In this document: piece by piece, positions 1-9,367 of the stretch | How the letters are laid out: the number at the start of each line of letters is the position of its first letter | Position numbering within the stretch: the first letter of the stretch is position 1 | NCBI GenBank assembly: GCA_015231595.1 | Contig: JADGBH010000011.1 | Coordinates: 1-64,000, forward strand | Length of the DNA stretch: 64,000 bases | Direction of reading: 5' to 3' | Source: Desulfobacterales bacterium | Lineage (GTDB): Bacteria; Desulfobacterota; Desulfobacteria; Desulfobacterales; JADGBH01 | Position numbers and translations under genes: made by a program | Notes under the pieces: generated by a model | Told to the model about the DNA's origin: nothing | The model's input: only the letters and a program-made list of their open reading frames with translations | Database searches by the model: none

Positions 1-1
1 T

Positions 2-1660
2 ATGATGAAAGCAGATTTACCAGGTATAATGAATAGACATATAGAGCACCATGGGTTACACCAAGGACTGAGTTTTGGATGGTTAGCGACTATTTGGTTA
101 TCGCATATACTTTCACAGGGAGATCATAGAAAGGTAACAGTTAGAGACTGGGTGAAACAAAGTCAAAATACTCTGGAAAAAGTTACAGGATTAAATATTA
201 GAGAAACGGATTTTACGGATGACCGATTAACTCTATTATTGGAGAAATTAAGTAAAATTGAAATATGGATAGCGATTGAGGCTGAATTGAATGGAACTAC
301 AATTCGAGTATACGATTTAGAGCAAAAAAAAGTAAGAATTGATACGACTACAGTATCAGGGTATCATGAGGGAGGAGAAGATAGATTACTGCAATATGGG
401 CATAGTAAAGATGACTCAAGTTTGAAACAAATAAAAGTGTTGATTGCGAGTCTTGATCCATTGGGAATGCCATTGATTACAGAAGTTCTTTCGGGTGAAA
501 AAGCGGATGATAAACTATACGTACCTGCAGTAGATCGGGTAGTTAAAAATACAGATAAGAAAGGATTGTTGTTTATTGGTGATTGCAAGATGAGTGCATT
601 GGATACTCGTGGACATATTTACAATTCAGGGCATCATTATTTGATGCCTCTTTCTATGGTTGGGAATAATCGGGATAAAGCGGATGATTGGATAAAAGAT
701 GCAATGGAAAAAGAAAATGAATTGACACAAATTTATGTGACTGACCATAAAGGTAAAAAAAATTTGTTAGCAGAAGGATGTGAAATTCAAAGAAATTGTT
801 GTTGCGAAAAAGACGGTAAGGAAATTAAATGGGATGAACGGGTTTTAATAGTAAAGTCGGAAAGCTACGCTAAAACTTTACAAAATGCTCTTGATAAAAG
901 ATTGGAGAAAGCAACTAAAGAGTTACTGGAATTGACTCCTCAACGAGGTAGAGGGAAAAGACAAATAGAAGATGAAAAAAAACTATGTGAATCCGCCGAT
1001 GCTATTTTGAAAACACATCGTGTAGAAGGTCTTTTGATTTATAATTTTGAAAGGCAGGAAACTATACATAGTAAATTTATCGGAAGAGGAAGAGGCACAA
1101 AGAATAGGTCTAAAAGAGAAATCGTAAATGTTCGTTATCAGATTAACGATGTTATTCGTAACGAAGATGGGATAAAAGCCGTAAAGAAGACTTTCGGATG
1201 GCGTATCTTTGTTACTGATATGTGTAAAGAAATATTGACATTTGAACAAGCGGTTATGACTTATCGAGATGAATGGATAATCGAACGTGGTTTTCATCGT
1301 TTAAAAGGAGCGCCTTTATCTCTAGATCCTATGTTTGTAAAGCGAGATGACCAAATTATTGGATTAACTTATCTTTTAACTATAGCGATAAGATTTTTAA
1401 CACTTATTGAGTTTGTCGTTCGCCGTAATCTTAAAAAGAATGATGAAAAACTTGTGGGCTTAAATCCTGAAAATCCAAAAAAAGCTATAAATAATCCAAC
1501 AACGGAGCGTCTTTTAAAAGCTTTTAATGGTATTAATTTAACGATTGTGCATTTACCACAAAAAATAATACGGTATGTTACACCTTTAAATTCATTACAG
1601 GTTAAGATTTTAGCTTTACTTGGCTTTTCTTCTGAAATTTATACGTCATTGGTAACATGA
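2..1660 (+). CDS. IS1634-like family DDE transposase, probably 5'-truncated by the window edge
   Basis: This encodes a cut-and-paste transposase of the IS4/IS1634-type DDE group. The catalytic triad is readable: D at about residue 114 in IDTTTVSGY followed by GHSKDD, a second D at about 194 in LFIGDCKMSA, and the glutamate at about 428 in WIIERGFHRLKG, the usual Y-(2)-R-(3)-E-(6)-K-like signature region. The first ATG lies at the second base of the window, and the protein lacks the short N-terminal stretch these enzymes normally carry, so the real start probably lies outside. The reading frame is otherwise intact over 552 residues, so the copy may be recent and active. Its right end must lie between its stop and the ribosome binding site of the adaptor gene at 1735. 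The left end and terminal repeats cannot be seen. Confidence 0.85.
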   Translation: MMKADLPGIMNRHIEHHGLHQGLSFGWLATIWLSHILSQGDHRKVTVRDWVKQSQNTLEKVTGLNIRETDFTDDRLTLLLEKLSKIEIWIAIEAELNGTTIRVYDLEQKKVRIDTTTVSGYHEGGEDRLLQYGHSKDDSSLKQIKVLIASLDPLGMPLITEVLSGEKADDKLYVPAVDRVVKNTDKKGLLFIGDCKMSALDTRGHIYNSGHHYLMPLSMVGNNRDKADDWIKDAMEKENELTQIYVTDHKGKKNLLAEGCEIQRNCCCEKDGKEIKWDERVLIVKSESYAKTLQNALDKRLEKATKELLELTPQRGRGKRQIEDEKKLCESADAILKTHRVEGLLIYNFERQETIHSKFIGRGRGTKNRSKREIVNVRYQINDVIRNEDGIKAVKKTFGWRIFVTDMCKEILTFEQAVMTYRDEWIIERGFHRLKGAPLSLDPMFVKRDDQIIGLTYLLTIAIRFLTLIEFVVRRNLKKNDEKLVGLNPENPKKAINNPTTERLLKAFNGINLTIVHLPQKIIRYVTPLNSLQVKILALLGFSSEIYTSLVT

Positions 1661-1750
1661 TTTATGAAAAATAATAAAATTCAAAAAAATTTAAGCGAAT
1701 GGACAGTAATCTATATTCATAAAATTTATTTTTTAAGGAGATTCCATAGT

Positions 1751-2812
1751 ATGCGGAAAATTGTCTTTATTCTATCTATTTTGTGTGCTTTGCCTATTTT
1801 TATAAATGCGGAAGATAAAATTATTATACTGAAAGCCTATAAACAAGTAGCTTTAACTGGATATACGCGATTTGATACAAAAATGATTATATCTTCAGAA
1901 GTGCCAGGTAAAATTACTAAATTAAATTATGATATAGGTCAGATAATAAAAGCTCTTCCTTTTTTTGAAATTGACTCTACTTTTATTGATTTTGAAATTA
2001 AAACTACTTTAAACACTATAAAAAAATTAGAAGTGTCCATTCAAAGATCAGAATCGAGGATAGCTTACTCAAAAAAAGAATTTGAACGAATAGATACACT
2101 TTTTCAGGAAAGAAGAGCGACCGAAGTAAATAGAGATGCTGCATCTGAAGAATTAAAACAAGCCGAACTAGAGTATCAAGGCATTATCGCAGAAAAAACT
2201 ATTTTAGAAACGACTTTGCAGCAGCTTAAGGAGCGTAAATCAAGGCATATAATCGATGCTCCAGAAGGATGGATTGTTACAGGTAAAATGGCTGAAATTG
2301 GAGAACATATAGCTCCTCAAGTCCCTCTTGCAAAAATAGCTGATTATAAAACTTTAGTCATTCCTTTTTCTGTATCTTCAAAGGAACTTAATGCATTAAG
2401 AAGACTTCCCCAAGAATTTGATGTAATAGTTGAAAATAAAAATGCAAAAGCTCAAATTAACTGGGTTAATCCTGAATTCGATGAACGAACAAGAAAGCTT
2501 AGCATGGAATTAAAATTAATTGATTATGAGGGTGAAAAAAGAGAAGGGCTTTTATGTTCGCTATCTTTAACGATTGATTCAGAAGGCCTCTTAATACCAA
2601 AAGATGCTATAAAAAATAGATACGATAACCCAAGAATAATCCTTAAAGGAACACGTAATCCTATTAATGTAATAATTTTAAGTGAATCCGAAAGAAATTT
2701 CGTTATAGCTGAAGACGAAATTTTAAAAGAAGGGATGGAATTAGAATATAATGACCCCGAAACTCTTCCGATGAAGCCAGATAATGCTAATTCTTCTAAT
2801 ATTAAGCAATAA
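1751..2812 (+). CDS. RND efflux periplasmic adaptor (HlyD/AcrA family membrane fusion protein)
   Basis: The protein is the periplasmic adaptor that links an inner-membrane RND pump to an outer-membrane channel. The start at 1751 is preferred over an in-frame ATG at 1664 because AAGGAG lies at 1735-1740 and the product then begins with a signal peptide (MRKIVFILSILCALPIFINA). It continues with a barrel-sandwich half (SSEVPGKITKLNYDIGQIIK), a long charged coiled-coil hairpin at roughly residues 80-155, the second lipoyl half (IDAPEGWIVTGKMAEIGEHI) and a beta-barrel domain. At 353 residues it has normal length for the family. The pump gene follows 63 bases downstream, and no outer-membrane factor is present in the window. 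The IS copy immediately upstream may have separated the pair from its original promoter. Confidence 0.85.
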   Translation: MRKIVFILSILCALPIFINAEDKIIILKAYKQVALTGYTRFDTKMIISSEVPGKITKLNYDIGQIIKALPFFEIDSTFIDFEIKTTLNTIKKLEVSIQRSESRIAYSKKEFERIDTLFQERRATEVNRDAASEELKQAELEYQGIIAEKTILETTLQQLKERKSRHIIDAPEGWIVTGKMAEIGEHIAPQVPLAKIADYKTLVIPFSVSSKELNALRRLPQEFDVIVENKNAKAQINWVNPEFDERTRKLSMELKLIDYEGEKREGLLCSLSLTIDSEGLLIPKDAIKNRYDNPRIILKGTRNPINVIILSESERNFVIAEDEILKEGMELEYNDPETLPMKPDNANSSNIKQ

Positions 2813-2875
2813 ATATTGATAAATAAACTATAAAACTATAGCAAATTACTTATTTATATTAGAAAGGTCTTTTAG

Positions 2876-5800
2876 ATGGAGTCTCTTGTTAAATTTACGT
2901 TAAAACAAAAAGTATTTATTAATGTAGTTTTTGTTATTTTAGTTATAGCTGGAATATTTGCTCTTAGGTTAATCCCCCTTGAAAATATGCCTGATGTCGA
3001 TGCTGGAAGAATTTTTATTCGAGTTGTTTATTTTGGCGCTTCTGCCGATGATATTGAAAATCTTGTGACGAAAAAAATTGAAGACGCGTTAGATGGATTA
3101 GAAAATGTAGAATATATAGACTCAGTATCCTATAGAAATTTTTCATCAGTCCATATTAAGCTTATTGATGATGTCGATTACAGTGATATATATGATGAAA
3201 TAAGATTTAGAATTCAAAACGCAAAAAAAGATTTGCCCGAAGGATGTGATGATCCTGTATTTACATACGTTGAGACAGGTATATGGCTTCCAGTTATTAT
3301 GGTTAACCTTACGGGTAATTTCTCACAAAACAGCCTTAAACTTTATGCGGATGAATTAAGATCGCAGATTCGCAATATCCCAGATGTTAAAGATGCAGAA
3401 ATTTTGGGAACTTCTGAAAAGGAATTTCATGTTAGTCTTGATCCCTATAAATTACGAAAGCTTGGAATAACTTTTCATCAAGTTGTTGCAGCAATAAAGT
3501 CAGCAAATACAAAATTCCCTACAGGTCAGTTTCAAAAAGAAGATAGGGAATTTATGCTGGATTCTGGAAAAATTCTTTCAAACCAGCAAGAGGTTCTCGA
3601 TGTTCTTGTAAGAAGGGATGGCGATGGTAATTTTATTCGAGTAAGGGATATTGTAACAAGTGCCATTGTAAGCAATCGCGACCCGTTTGATATTCTTTCA
3701 GCAAATGGAAGAACAGCTTTGCGGCTAAAGGTAACAAAAGAAAAAAATGGCAATACCCTTGATATTTCTAAATCTGTAAAAAAAGTTGCAAAGGAATTTG
3801 AAAAAAAATATGAAAAAGATGGAATACAGATTAATTTTAGCAATGATTCTGTGATTGAAATAAACGATTCTGTAAAAACATTAAGTGGAAACTTAATATT
3901 TGGAATGATTCTTGTCATGGTCGTCCTGTGGTTTACCCTTGGTTTTAGAAATGCTATGCTTACTTGTATCGGTGTGCCATTTTCTTTTTTATGCGCTATT
4001 CTTATATTAAAACTTTACGGAATGTCTTTAAATACTATAAGCCTTTTTTCCTTTGTTCTGCTTTCAGGAATTCTCGTTGATGATGCTACAGTAATCATTG
4101 AAAATGTATATCGTCATATGCAAATGGGAAAACCTATACATGAAGCCGTTATAGAAGGATCAGCTGAAGTTATGCTACCTATTATAAGCTCGGTTCTTAC
4201 AACAATTTTAGCTTTTTTACCGATGCTTATGATGACTGGAACAACAGGTGCATTTTTTTCTGTTATTCCCAAGACGGTTACTTTTGCCCTTGTAGCATCT
4301 TTGATTGAAGCACTATTTATTCTTCCAGTTCATATCTTAGATTGGGGACCAAAGAAAGTAGGCATAAATTTAAGCAAAGAAATTGACGATCCTTTTCACC
4401 ATTTAAGATCAGGAGTTTTTGGATTTTTTTGGAAAATGTATTCTGGAATTTTAAGAATTTTACTGAATCATAAATTTTTAGCTTTAACAGGAACTTTAAT
4501 TCTATTTATAGGATCTATGGCTATATTAATTCTGTCGCTGACAGGTAAATATCCTCTTATAAAAGTTAAATTTTTTCCTGGCAATTATTTTAGATATCAT
4601 ATTGCTTTAATAATGCCCGTTGGCACATCTCTTGACTCAACGGATAATGAGATAAAAGCCTTGTCACAAAGGCTAATATTCCTTGGAGAAAAACAAGTTC
4701 AAGCTCTATCTGCTACATGCGGACATTATGAAGATCAAGATTATACATATCATTTTGGAAATTATTATGGTGAAATTATTGTTACCTTGCCCGAAGAAAA
4801 ATACAGGGAATTTCCTGATAATCCAAACAATGATCCAATGGCGTATCTTGGCTGGATTCGTGAAGAACTTAAACAGTATATTGATAAAAAATATGCTAAT
4901 AGTAATTTAAAACCCAAAGTAAAAGTTTTTGAAGAGCCCGATGGACCTCCTACAGGAAAGCCTATAAATATTCGTGTTTCGGCTATTACAATGGACGATG
5001 CTTTAAAAACTTCTGATATCATCATGAATTACATGGGAGCTAATGAAAATTTAAAAGATTTAATAGACCTTGAAGATAATAGACCTGACTACCAAAATAC
5101 TATAAAATTTTTGCCAAACAATAAAGCTGCTTTTGAATATGGAATTATGCCAGGAGACATAACTGGTTTTGTAACAGGCATATTAAACGGCCAAAGTGCT
5201 GGTAAATATAGAACTGATGGCGAAGAAATAGATTTGATGGTTAGAATTGCAAGGTATTATGATAAGGCAAACCCTAGAAAAATAGGTCTTTCTGACCCAA
5301 CTGATATTTTAGATATTCCAGTTGTTGAACATAGCAAATCACCAGTTCTTTTAAGAGATATTGTTACAGTAAAATATGATCTTGAACCAACTTTAAAAAC
5401 AAGGTATAAGGGAAGACCAACAATTACAATTACTGCGAATATAAAATCAGGCTCAAAACTTTCCCCGGCGGGAGTTCAACAAATAGTTAATGGATTTTTT
5501 GAAAAAAATTATTCAAGATTCACAGGTGTTACACTTTCTTTTGGAGGAGAATTTGAATCCACTTCAAGATCCTATGCTTCTCTTACGATGGCTTTTTTTA
5601 TAGCTATTTTATGTATCTATCTCGTGTTAGCTTCTCAATTTGGCGCTTACGTTCAACCTCTAATAATTATTTCCGCTGTTCCTTTTGCTTTAATAGGAGT
5701 AGTTTTAGGTCTATTTATTACGCAAATGACATTTACAGTTGGTAGTTTCTTGGCAATTGTTGGTCTTGCAGGTATGGCTGTTAACAATTCTATTTTACTT

Positions 5801-6094
5801 ATTGATTTCATGAATACAAGGGTACTCATGGGAAAAGATTTGAGAGACGCAATAATTGAAGCGTGCGCGGCAAGAATGAGACCGGTTATAATAACAACAG
5901 TTACAACTATACTTGGTCTTTTACCTATGGCTATTGGTATTCCTAATAAATCGATTTCATGGGCTCCAATGGCTATGGCTTTTGTAACTGGTCTTACAAG
6001 TGCTACTATTCTTACTCTTTTAATTGTTCCTGTTGAATATGAATTATTTGGAAATGTAAAAAAGGTTTTTAAAAAACGAGCCACAAAACTCTAA
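2876..6094 (+). CDS. RND family efflux transporter permease (AcrB/HAE1-like)
   Basis: This is a proton-driven inner-membrane trimeric efflux pump of the AcrB/MexB superfamily. It shows the typical duplicated layout: a TM1 at residues 10-30, a large periplasmic loop, a block of membrane helices at about 335-480, a second periplasmic loop, and a final helix block from about 905. The TM4 proton-relay motif is present as GILVDDATVIIENVY, with the paired aspartates. At 1072 residues it is slightly longer than AcrB. The start at 2876 has AGAAAGG 9-14 bases upstream. It belongs to an operon with the adaptor upstream and a small glycine-rich membrane protein downstream. The substrate cannot be read from the sequence. 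Confidence 0.9.
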   Translation: MESLVKFTLKQKVFINVVFVILVIAGIFALRLIPLENMPDVDAGRIFIRVVYFGASADDIENLVTKKIEDALDGLENVEYIDSVSYRNFSSVHIKLIDDVDYSDIYDEIRFRIQNAKKDLPEGCDDPVFTYVETGIWLPVIMVNLTGNFSQNSLKLYADELRSQIRNIPDVKDAEILGTSEKEFHVSLDPYKLRKLGITFHQVVAAIKSANTKFPTGQFQKEDREFMLDSGKILSNQQEVLDVLVRRDGDGNFIRVRDIVTSAIVSNRDPFDILSANGRTALRLKVTKEKNGNTLDISKSVKKVAKEFEKKYEKDGIQINFSNDSVIEINDSVKTLSGNLIFGMILVMVVLWFTLGFRNAMLTCIGVPFSFLCAILILKLYGMSLNTISLFSFVLLSGILVDDATVIIENVYRHMQMGKPIHEAVIEGSAEVMLPIISSVLTTILAFLPMLMMTGTTGAFFSVIPKTVTFALVASLIEALFILPVHILDWGPKKVGINLSKEIDDPFHHLRSGVFGFFWKMYSGILRILLNHKFLALTGTLILFIGSMAILILSLTGKYPLIKVKFFPGNYFRYHIALIMPVGTSLDSTDNEIKALSQRLIFLGEKQVQALSATCGHYEDQDYTYHFGNYYGEIIVTLPEEKYREFPDNPNNDPMAYLGWIREELKQYIDKKYANSNLKPKVKVFEEPDGPPTGKPINIRVSAITMDDALKTSDIIMNYMGANENLKDLIDLEDNRPDYQNTIKFLPNNKAAFEYGIMPGDITGFVTGILNGQSAGKYRTDGEEIDLMVRIARYYDKANPRKIGLSDPTDILDIPVVEHSKSPVLLRDIVTVKYDLEPTLKTRYKGRPTITITANIKSGSKLSPAGVQQIVNGFFEKNYSRFTGVTLSFGGEFESTSRSYASLTMAFFIAILCIYLVLASQFGAYVQPLIIISAVPFALIGVVLGLFITQMTFTVGSFLAIVGLAGMAVNNSILLIDFMNTRVLMGKDLRDAIIEACAARMRPVIITTVTTILGLLPMAIGIPNKSISWAPMAMAFVTGLTSATILTLLIVPVEYELFGNVKKVFKKRATKL

Positions 6095-6112
6095 ATAAAA
6101 AGGAGGCAAATA

Positions 6113-6370
6113 ATGTTTAAATTCCTATTAATTGCAACCGGCTTTATTTCATTTATTATAGGAGGTCTTATCTTTCTTGTAGGTATAGGCGCTATTGGAG
6201 GAATTATCGGAGGAATCATCGCTTTACTCATTGGGTCTATGATTTCATTAACTTCAATTGGAACAATGCTTTTCCTTACCATGGATAACAAAATGGAAGA
6301 ATACTTTGATTTCGGAAATATTGTTGAATTAATTAAGCAAAACGGTAAATGGCAGCCAAGAAGAGGATAG
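6113..6370 (+). CDS. small membrane protein of unknown function, RND operon tail
   Basis: An 85-residue protein that I do not recognise. It has two hydrophobic segments (about residues 2-22 and 24-60) rich in glycine and isoleucine, including GIGAIGGIIGGIIALLIGS, followed by a short polar tail that ends WQPRRG. The start is well supported by a strong AAAGGAGG site at 6099-6106. It begins 18 bases after the pump stop codon and is followed by a hairpin, so it is likely the last gene of the efflux operon. The polar tail probably faces the cytoplasm or periplasm as a small docking surface. A role as an accessory subunit of the pump, like the small proteins that associate with AcrB, is a guess from position only. 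Confidence 0.6.
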   Translation: MFKFLLIATGFISFIIGGLIFLVGIGAIGGIIGGIIALLIGSMISLTSIGTMLFLTMDNKMEEYFDFGNIVELIKQNGKWQPRRG

Positions 6371-6400
6371 CACTTTAAAATTTTTTATATTTTGTACTGT

Positions 6401-6443
6401 TACCCTATATTCCTTTTTTTTGAAAGTGAGTATAGGGTATTTT
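6401..6443 (+). terminator. terminator-like hairpin after the efflux operon
   Basis: TACCCTATA at 6401-6409 is perfectly complementary to TATAGGGTA at 6431-6439, with a T-rich 21-base loop, followed by TTTT. It lies 30 bases after the small membrane protein stop codon. The long loop and short T run make it a moderate rather than a strong intrinsic terminator. Confidence 0.5.
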
Positions 6444-6500
6444 CATAAATAAGTCAGTAGTGAATTAAAAATTCGGCATCCTTCATAATACAGGAAAAAT

Positions 6501-6613
6501 AGTTAACACTTTAAAAAAACGATATTTAAACTGGATTCCCGCCTTCGCGGGAATGACGGCACAACACCAACGTCATTCCCGCGAAGGCGGGAATCTATAA
6601 TTAAAAGTGTAAC
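6501..6613. repeat. palindromic repeat (MITE/REP-like), copy 1
   Basis: The core is a perfect 25-base inverted repeat, 6534-6558 against 6571-6595, with a 12-base loop; the arm starts GATTCCCGCCTTCGCGGGAA. It is much more GC-rich than its surroundings. The core is flanked by AGTTAACACTTTAAAA on the left and TTAAAAGTGTAACC on the right, which are themselves inverted repeats of each other, so the element looks like a small non-autonomous unit of about 113 bases. The same outer ends and the segment ATATTTAAACTGGATTCC recur in opposite orientation at 60514-60589. This fills most of the 300-base gap between the efflux operon and the next gene. Confidence 0.8.
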
Positions 6614-6670
6614 CTAAAATTGAAAGATGCCCAAAATTTTTAAAAAAAGATAATCGAAGGATAATTAACG

Positions 6671-8350
6671 ATGAAAAAATATTTTTTAATAATTTGGGGG
6701 ATACTTCTTATTCCGAAATTTTCCCTTAGTGCTATTTCATATCCAAACAATATGCAGTTAAACACAAGCGAAACCGCTATAAAAATTGAATGGGATTGTA
6801 ATGAAAATGCAAAAGGATATTATATTTACTGGGGAACATATTATGAACAAATGGACCAAAAAATAAAAATCAATGAAACTGAAGAATGTTCTTATACACT
6901 TACAGGTCTTGAATTAAATAAAAAATATTATTTTCGTATATCTTCCTTTGATGATTTAGCGGAAAGCGAACTTTCACCTATTATTTCAACAACAACTTTA
7001 TCAGTAAATTCAGCCCCAGTGACGCCTTCGGACTTTGAAGTAGCATCTATAGACTTAATAACAGAATCATCTATCAATCTTAGATGGGAAAAAAATACAG
7101 AATCAGATCTTGCTGCCTACATGATATATTATGGAGAAAGCTCTGGAGATTATTCTGACTATAATACAATTACTAATCTAAATCTTAATTCATATACAGT
7201 TTCTGATCTTTCTTCATCAAAGAGATATTATTTTGTAATAACAGCTTTAGATCATTCTGAGAATGAATCTGAAAAATCCAGTGAAATAATTGCGGACACC
7301 CTTCCTGATATTTTTCCTCCCAATGTTCCACTAAATTTAGAAGTTAAATTAAACTCTGTATACGGAATGAGTGTATCTTTTAATGGCAATAATTCCAATA
7401 TGGCTGATATTAAGGGATATAAAATTTATTATGGAATAGAACCAGCTAATTATACAAATAATATTGATATTGGAAATATTACTAATTATGAATTGTCGAA
7501 TTTAGCAGAAAATACTATTTATTATTTTTCTGTAAGCGCTTATGATTATTCTGGTAATGAAAGCGGACTTTCAAGTGAAGCTTCAGCTAAAATAGAACCC
7601 ACAAGAATTTTATTGACCAACCCAGATGAATTTGAGGGAGGATGTTATATTAATTCAATAATCACGGAACAAAAGGGTAGCAATATAAAAAAATTTTTCA
7701 ATATTTTTTTCTTTTCTGCCTTTGCTTTATTTTTTATGTTATCTCTTAAAAAAAGATATATGTTTATGGCTTTTATACTAATATTAATTTTTAATTCGCC
7801 ATCTTATTCTCAAGATAAAAACGGTATTGGAATAAAAATAGGCAAAACTATATCTTCAGAAGATATTCAAAAAGATATATATACTGATGATTTTGCACCT
7901 GTAACTTTGTTTTATGAACGAAATTTGTTTTATAATGTTTTTGCAGATTTTGAAATAGGGGTAGTAAAAAAAAATGGATTAGTGTTAACAAGTTCTGGAA
8001 CTAAAACAGATATAGATACTAAACTATTGTTAATACCTATTTCCTCTTCAATCAAAATGGATATAGAATTAAGCTCTTTAATTTTATGTTTTATTGGTGG
8101 AGGCTTTGATTTTTGGGGTTACAGAGAAAAAGATGATAAAAATACATATTCCTGCTTTGATGATGATAAATATGGAGTATCAGGATACCATGGCAAAGCT
8201 GGCTTTAAATTCATGACAGAGGAGCCAGAATATTATAAAAAAGTTGGAATTGTTATTGAAGCTGTATATTCAAGAATTGATAAATTCGGGCAAAATGAAA
8301 TAGACCTTGGAGGCTGGATATTTAATTTTGGATTTTTATATACATTTTAA
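6671..8350 (+). CDS. fibronectin type III repeat protein fused to a barrel-like outer membrane domain
   Basis: The first part is a secreted protein: a signal peptide (residues 1-20) followed by three fibronectin type III domains at roughly 24-110, 115-212 and 216-312, each with the conserved W/Y pattern (YYIYWG, YMIYYGE, YKIYYGI) and the YYFxIxAxD strand. Then comes GGCYINSII near residue 323 and a membrane helix with a KKRY boundary, which resembles C-terminal sorting tails of exported proteins. The frame does not stop. From Met364 it continues into what looks like a second signal peptide ending PSYSQ and about 180 residues of alternating strands ending in phenylalanine, as outer-membrane barrels do. 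The start has AAGGA at 6657-6661. It could be a true fusion or two genes joined by loss of a stop codon. Confidence 0.6.
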   Translation: MKKYFLIIWGILLIPKFSLSAISYPNNMQLNTSETAIKIEWDCNENAKGYYIYWGTYYEQMDQKIKINETEECSYTLTGLELNKKYYFRISSFDDLAESELSPIISTTTLSVNSAPVTPSDFEVASIDLITESSINLRWEKNTESDLAAYMIYYGESSGDYSDYNTITNLNLNSYTVSDLSSSKRYYFVITALDHSENESEKSSEIIADTLPDIFPPNVPLNLEVKLNSVYGMSVSFNGNNSNMADIKGYKIYYGIEPANYTNNIDIGNITNYELSNLAENTIYYFSVSAYDYSGNESGLSSEASAKIEPTRILLTNPDEFEGGCYINSIITEQKGSNIKKFFNIFFFSAFALFFMLSLKKRYMFMAFILILIFNSPSYSQDKNGIGIKIGKTISSEDIQKDIYTDDFAPVTLFYERNLFYNVFADFEIGVVKKNGLVLTSSGTKTDIDTKLLLIPISSSIKMDIELSSLILCFIGGGFDFWGYREKDDKNTYSCFDDDKYGVSGYHGKAGFKFMTEEPEYYKKVGIVIEAVYSRIDKFGQNEIDLGGWIFNFGFLYTF

Positions 8351-9246
8351 AGTAACGAAAGAATAATTTTAGGAATATCTAATATCGAAGATGCATGGGA
8401 GAATGCTTCAGATTTATTGCCAATTGCAATTAAAGGTACAGGATTCAATGTGTGCAACCCTGTTGACAGGTCTTCCATGTTTCCATGATCACTCGAAATA
8501 ATTACTGTAACATTTTTCTCAATATTGCTGATTATTCCATAAATAAATTGATCTAAAACTCCAAGAAATAAACCAGCGTTAGTGATGGATTTTTTATGCC
8601 CTAAAATATCAGGCATAAAGCTTTCAAAAAGTATAAGATCAAATTCATAAGTTAATTGAGCTATTCTTTTACCCGCCGTTTCTCCATTAATGATATCAAT
8701 ATCTCGATGAATAGGGGCTAACGTTTTATTTGTAATATCCCAATATACTGCTTTTCCTTCTTTAAGATCTTCTAAATTTCTAAATGGTATGCCAGCACTA
8801 ATAGTCGATAATGTTGTGGCTGAATGTCTGATTTTCTTTTTTTTTATAAGGGAAAAATACCTATCTAAATCATAGGCATTAGCGAAGAGAGCTTTTTTAC
8901 CTTTTTCATTGGTTTTTTTAAGTATATTATGTTTAAAAATAATATCCGTTAATATTTTATCAGGATAGGCCATCAAATGATAACCTAATATTTTCGAAGC
9001 ATTTATTCCTGTAAAAAGAGCTGTCTGTCCTGTCGCACTTTGGCTTTGGGGGATTCCTTTTACATCCAGGCAAGCATCAATACTTTTAATTACGCTTCCG
9101 TTTTTTTGATTGAAAGCATTATGCGATATCGAGCAACCTATTAATGATTCTAACTTGTTCATAGGATAAAGATAGAAAGGATTAAAATTGTTTGGAAAGC
9201 CCAATCCAATTCCATCTAAAAATATAAAAATTATTTTTTCATTCAT
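8347..9246 (-). CDS. alkaline phosphatase superfamily metalloenzyme (phosphoglycerate mutase-like)
   Basis: This 299-residue protein carries the metal-binding pattern of the phosphoglycerate mutase / phosphopentomutase branch of the alkaline phosphatase superfamily. It begins IIFIFLDGIGLG (first metal aspartate), has a nucleophile region QSATGQTALFTGIN, a DILGHKK segment, and the paired metal motif SSDHGNMED with HTLNPVPLIAIG close to the C-terminus, as in cofactor-independent phosphoglycerate mutase. It is much shorter than a true iPGM (about 510 residues) and lacks the inserted phosphotransferase domain, so the substrate is open. The homologues I know of are annotated only as metalloenzyme domain proteins. 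The 3' end overlaps the convergent upstream gene by four bases, with no room for a terminator between them. Confidence 0.75.
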   Translation of the reverse strand: MNEKIIFIFLDGIGLGFPNNFNPFYLYPMNKLESLIGCSISHNAFNQKNGSVIKSIDACLDVKGIPQSQSATGQTALFTGINASKILGYHLMAYPDKILTDIIFKHNILKKTNEKGKKALFANAYDLDRYFSLIKKKKIRHSATTLSTISAGIPFRNLEDLKEGKAVYWDITNKTLAPIHRDIDIINGETAGKRIAQLTYEFDLILFESFMPDILGHKKSITNAGLFLGVLDQFIYGIISNIEKNVTVIISSDHGNMEDLSTGLHTLNPVPLIAIGNKSEAFSHASSILDIPKIILSLL

Positions 9247-9367
9247 TAAAAATTCGACTTAATTTAAGGAGTTTCTTATATCTTGTATCTTTTTAAACAA
9301 AATGTTAAGTAGTCTTTAACTATGATTATCAAAAATAATAACATTTAATCAATAACATTATACCATT

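Noticed and set aside
1664-1750. Earlier ATG for the efflux adaptor
   Set aside because: It adds 29 residues without similarity in front of a proper signal peptide, and the ribosome binding site sits before the ATG at 1751.
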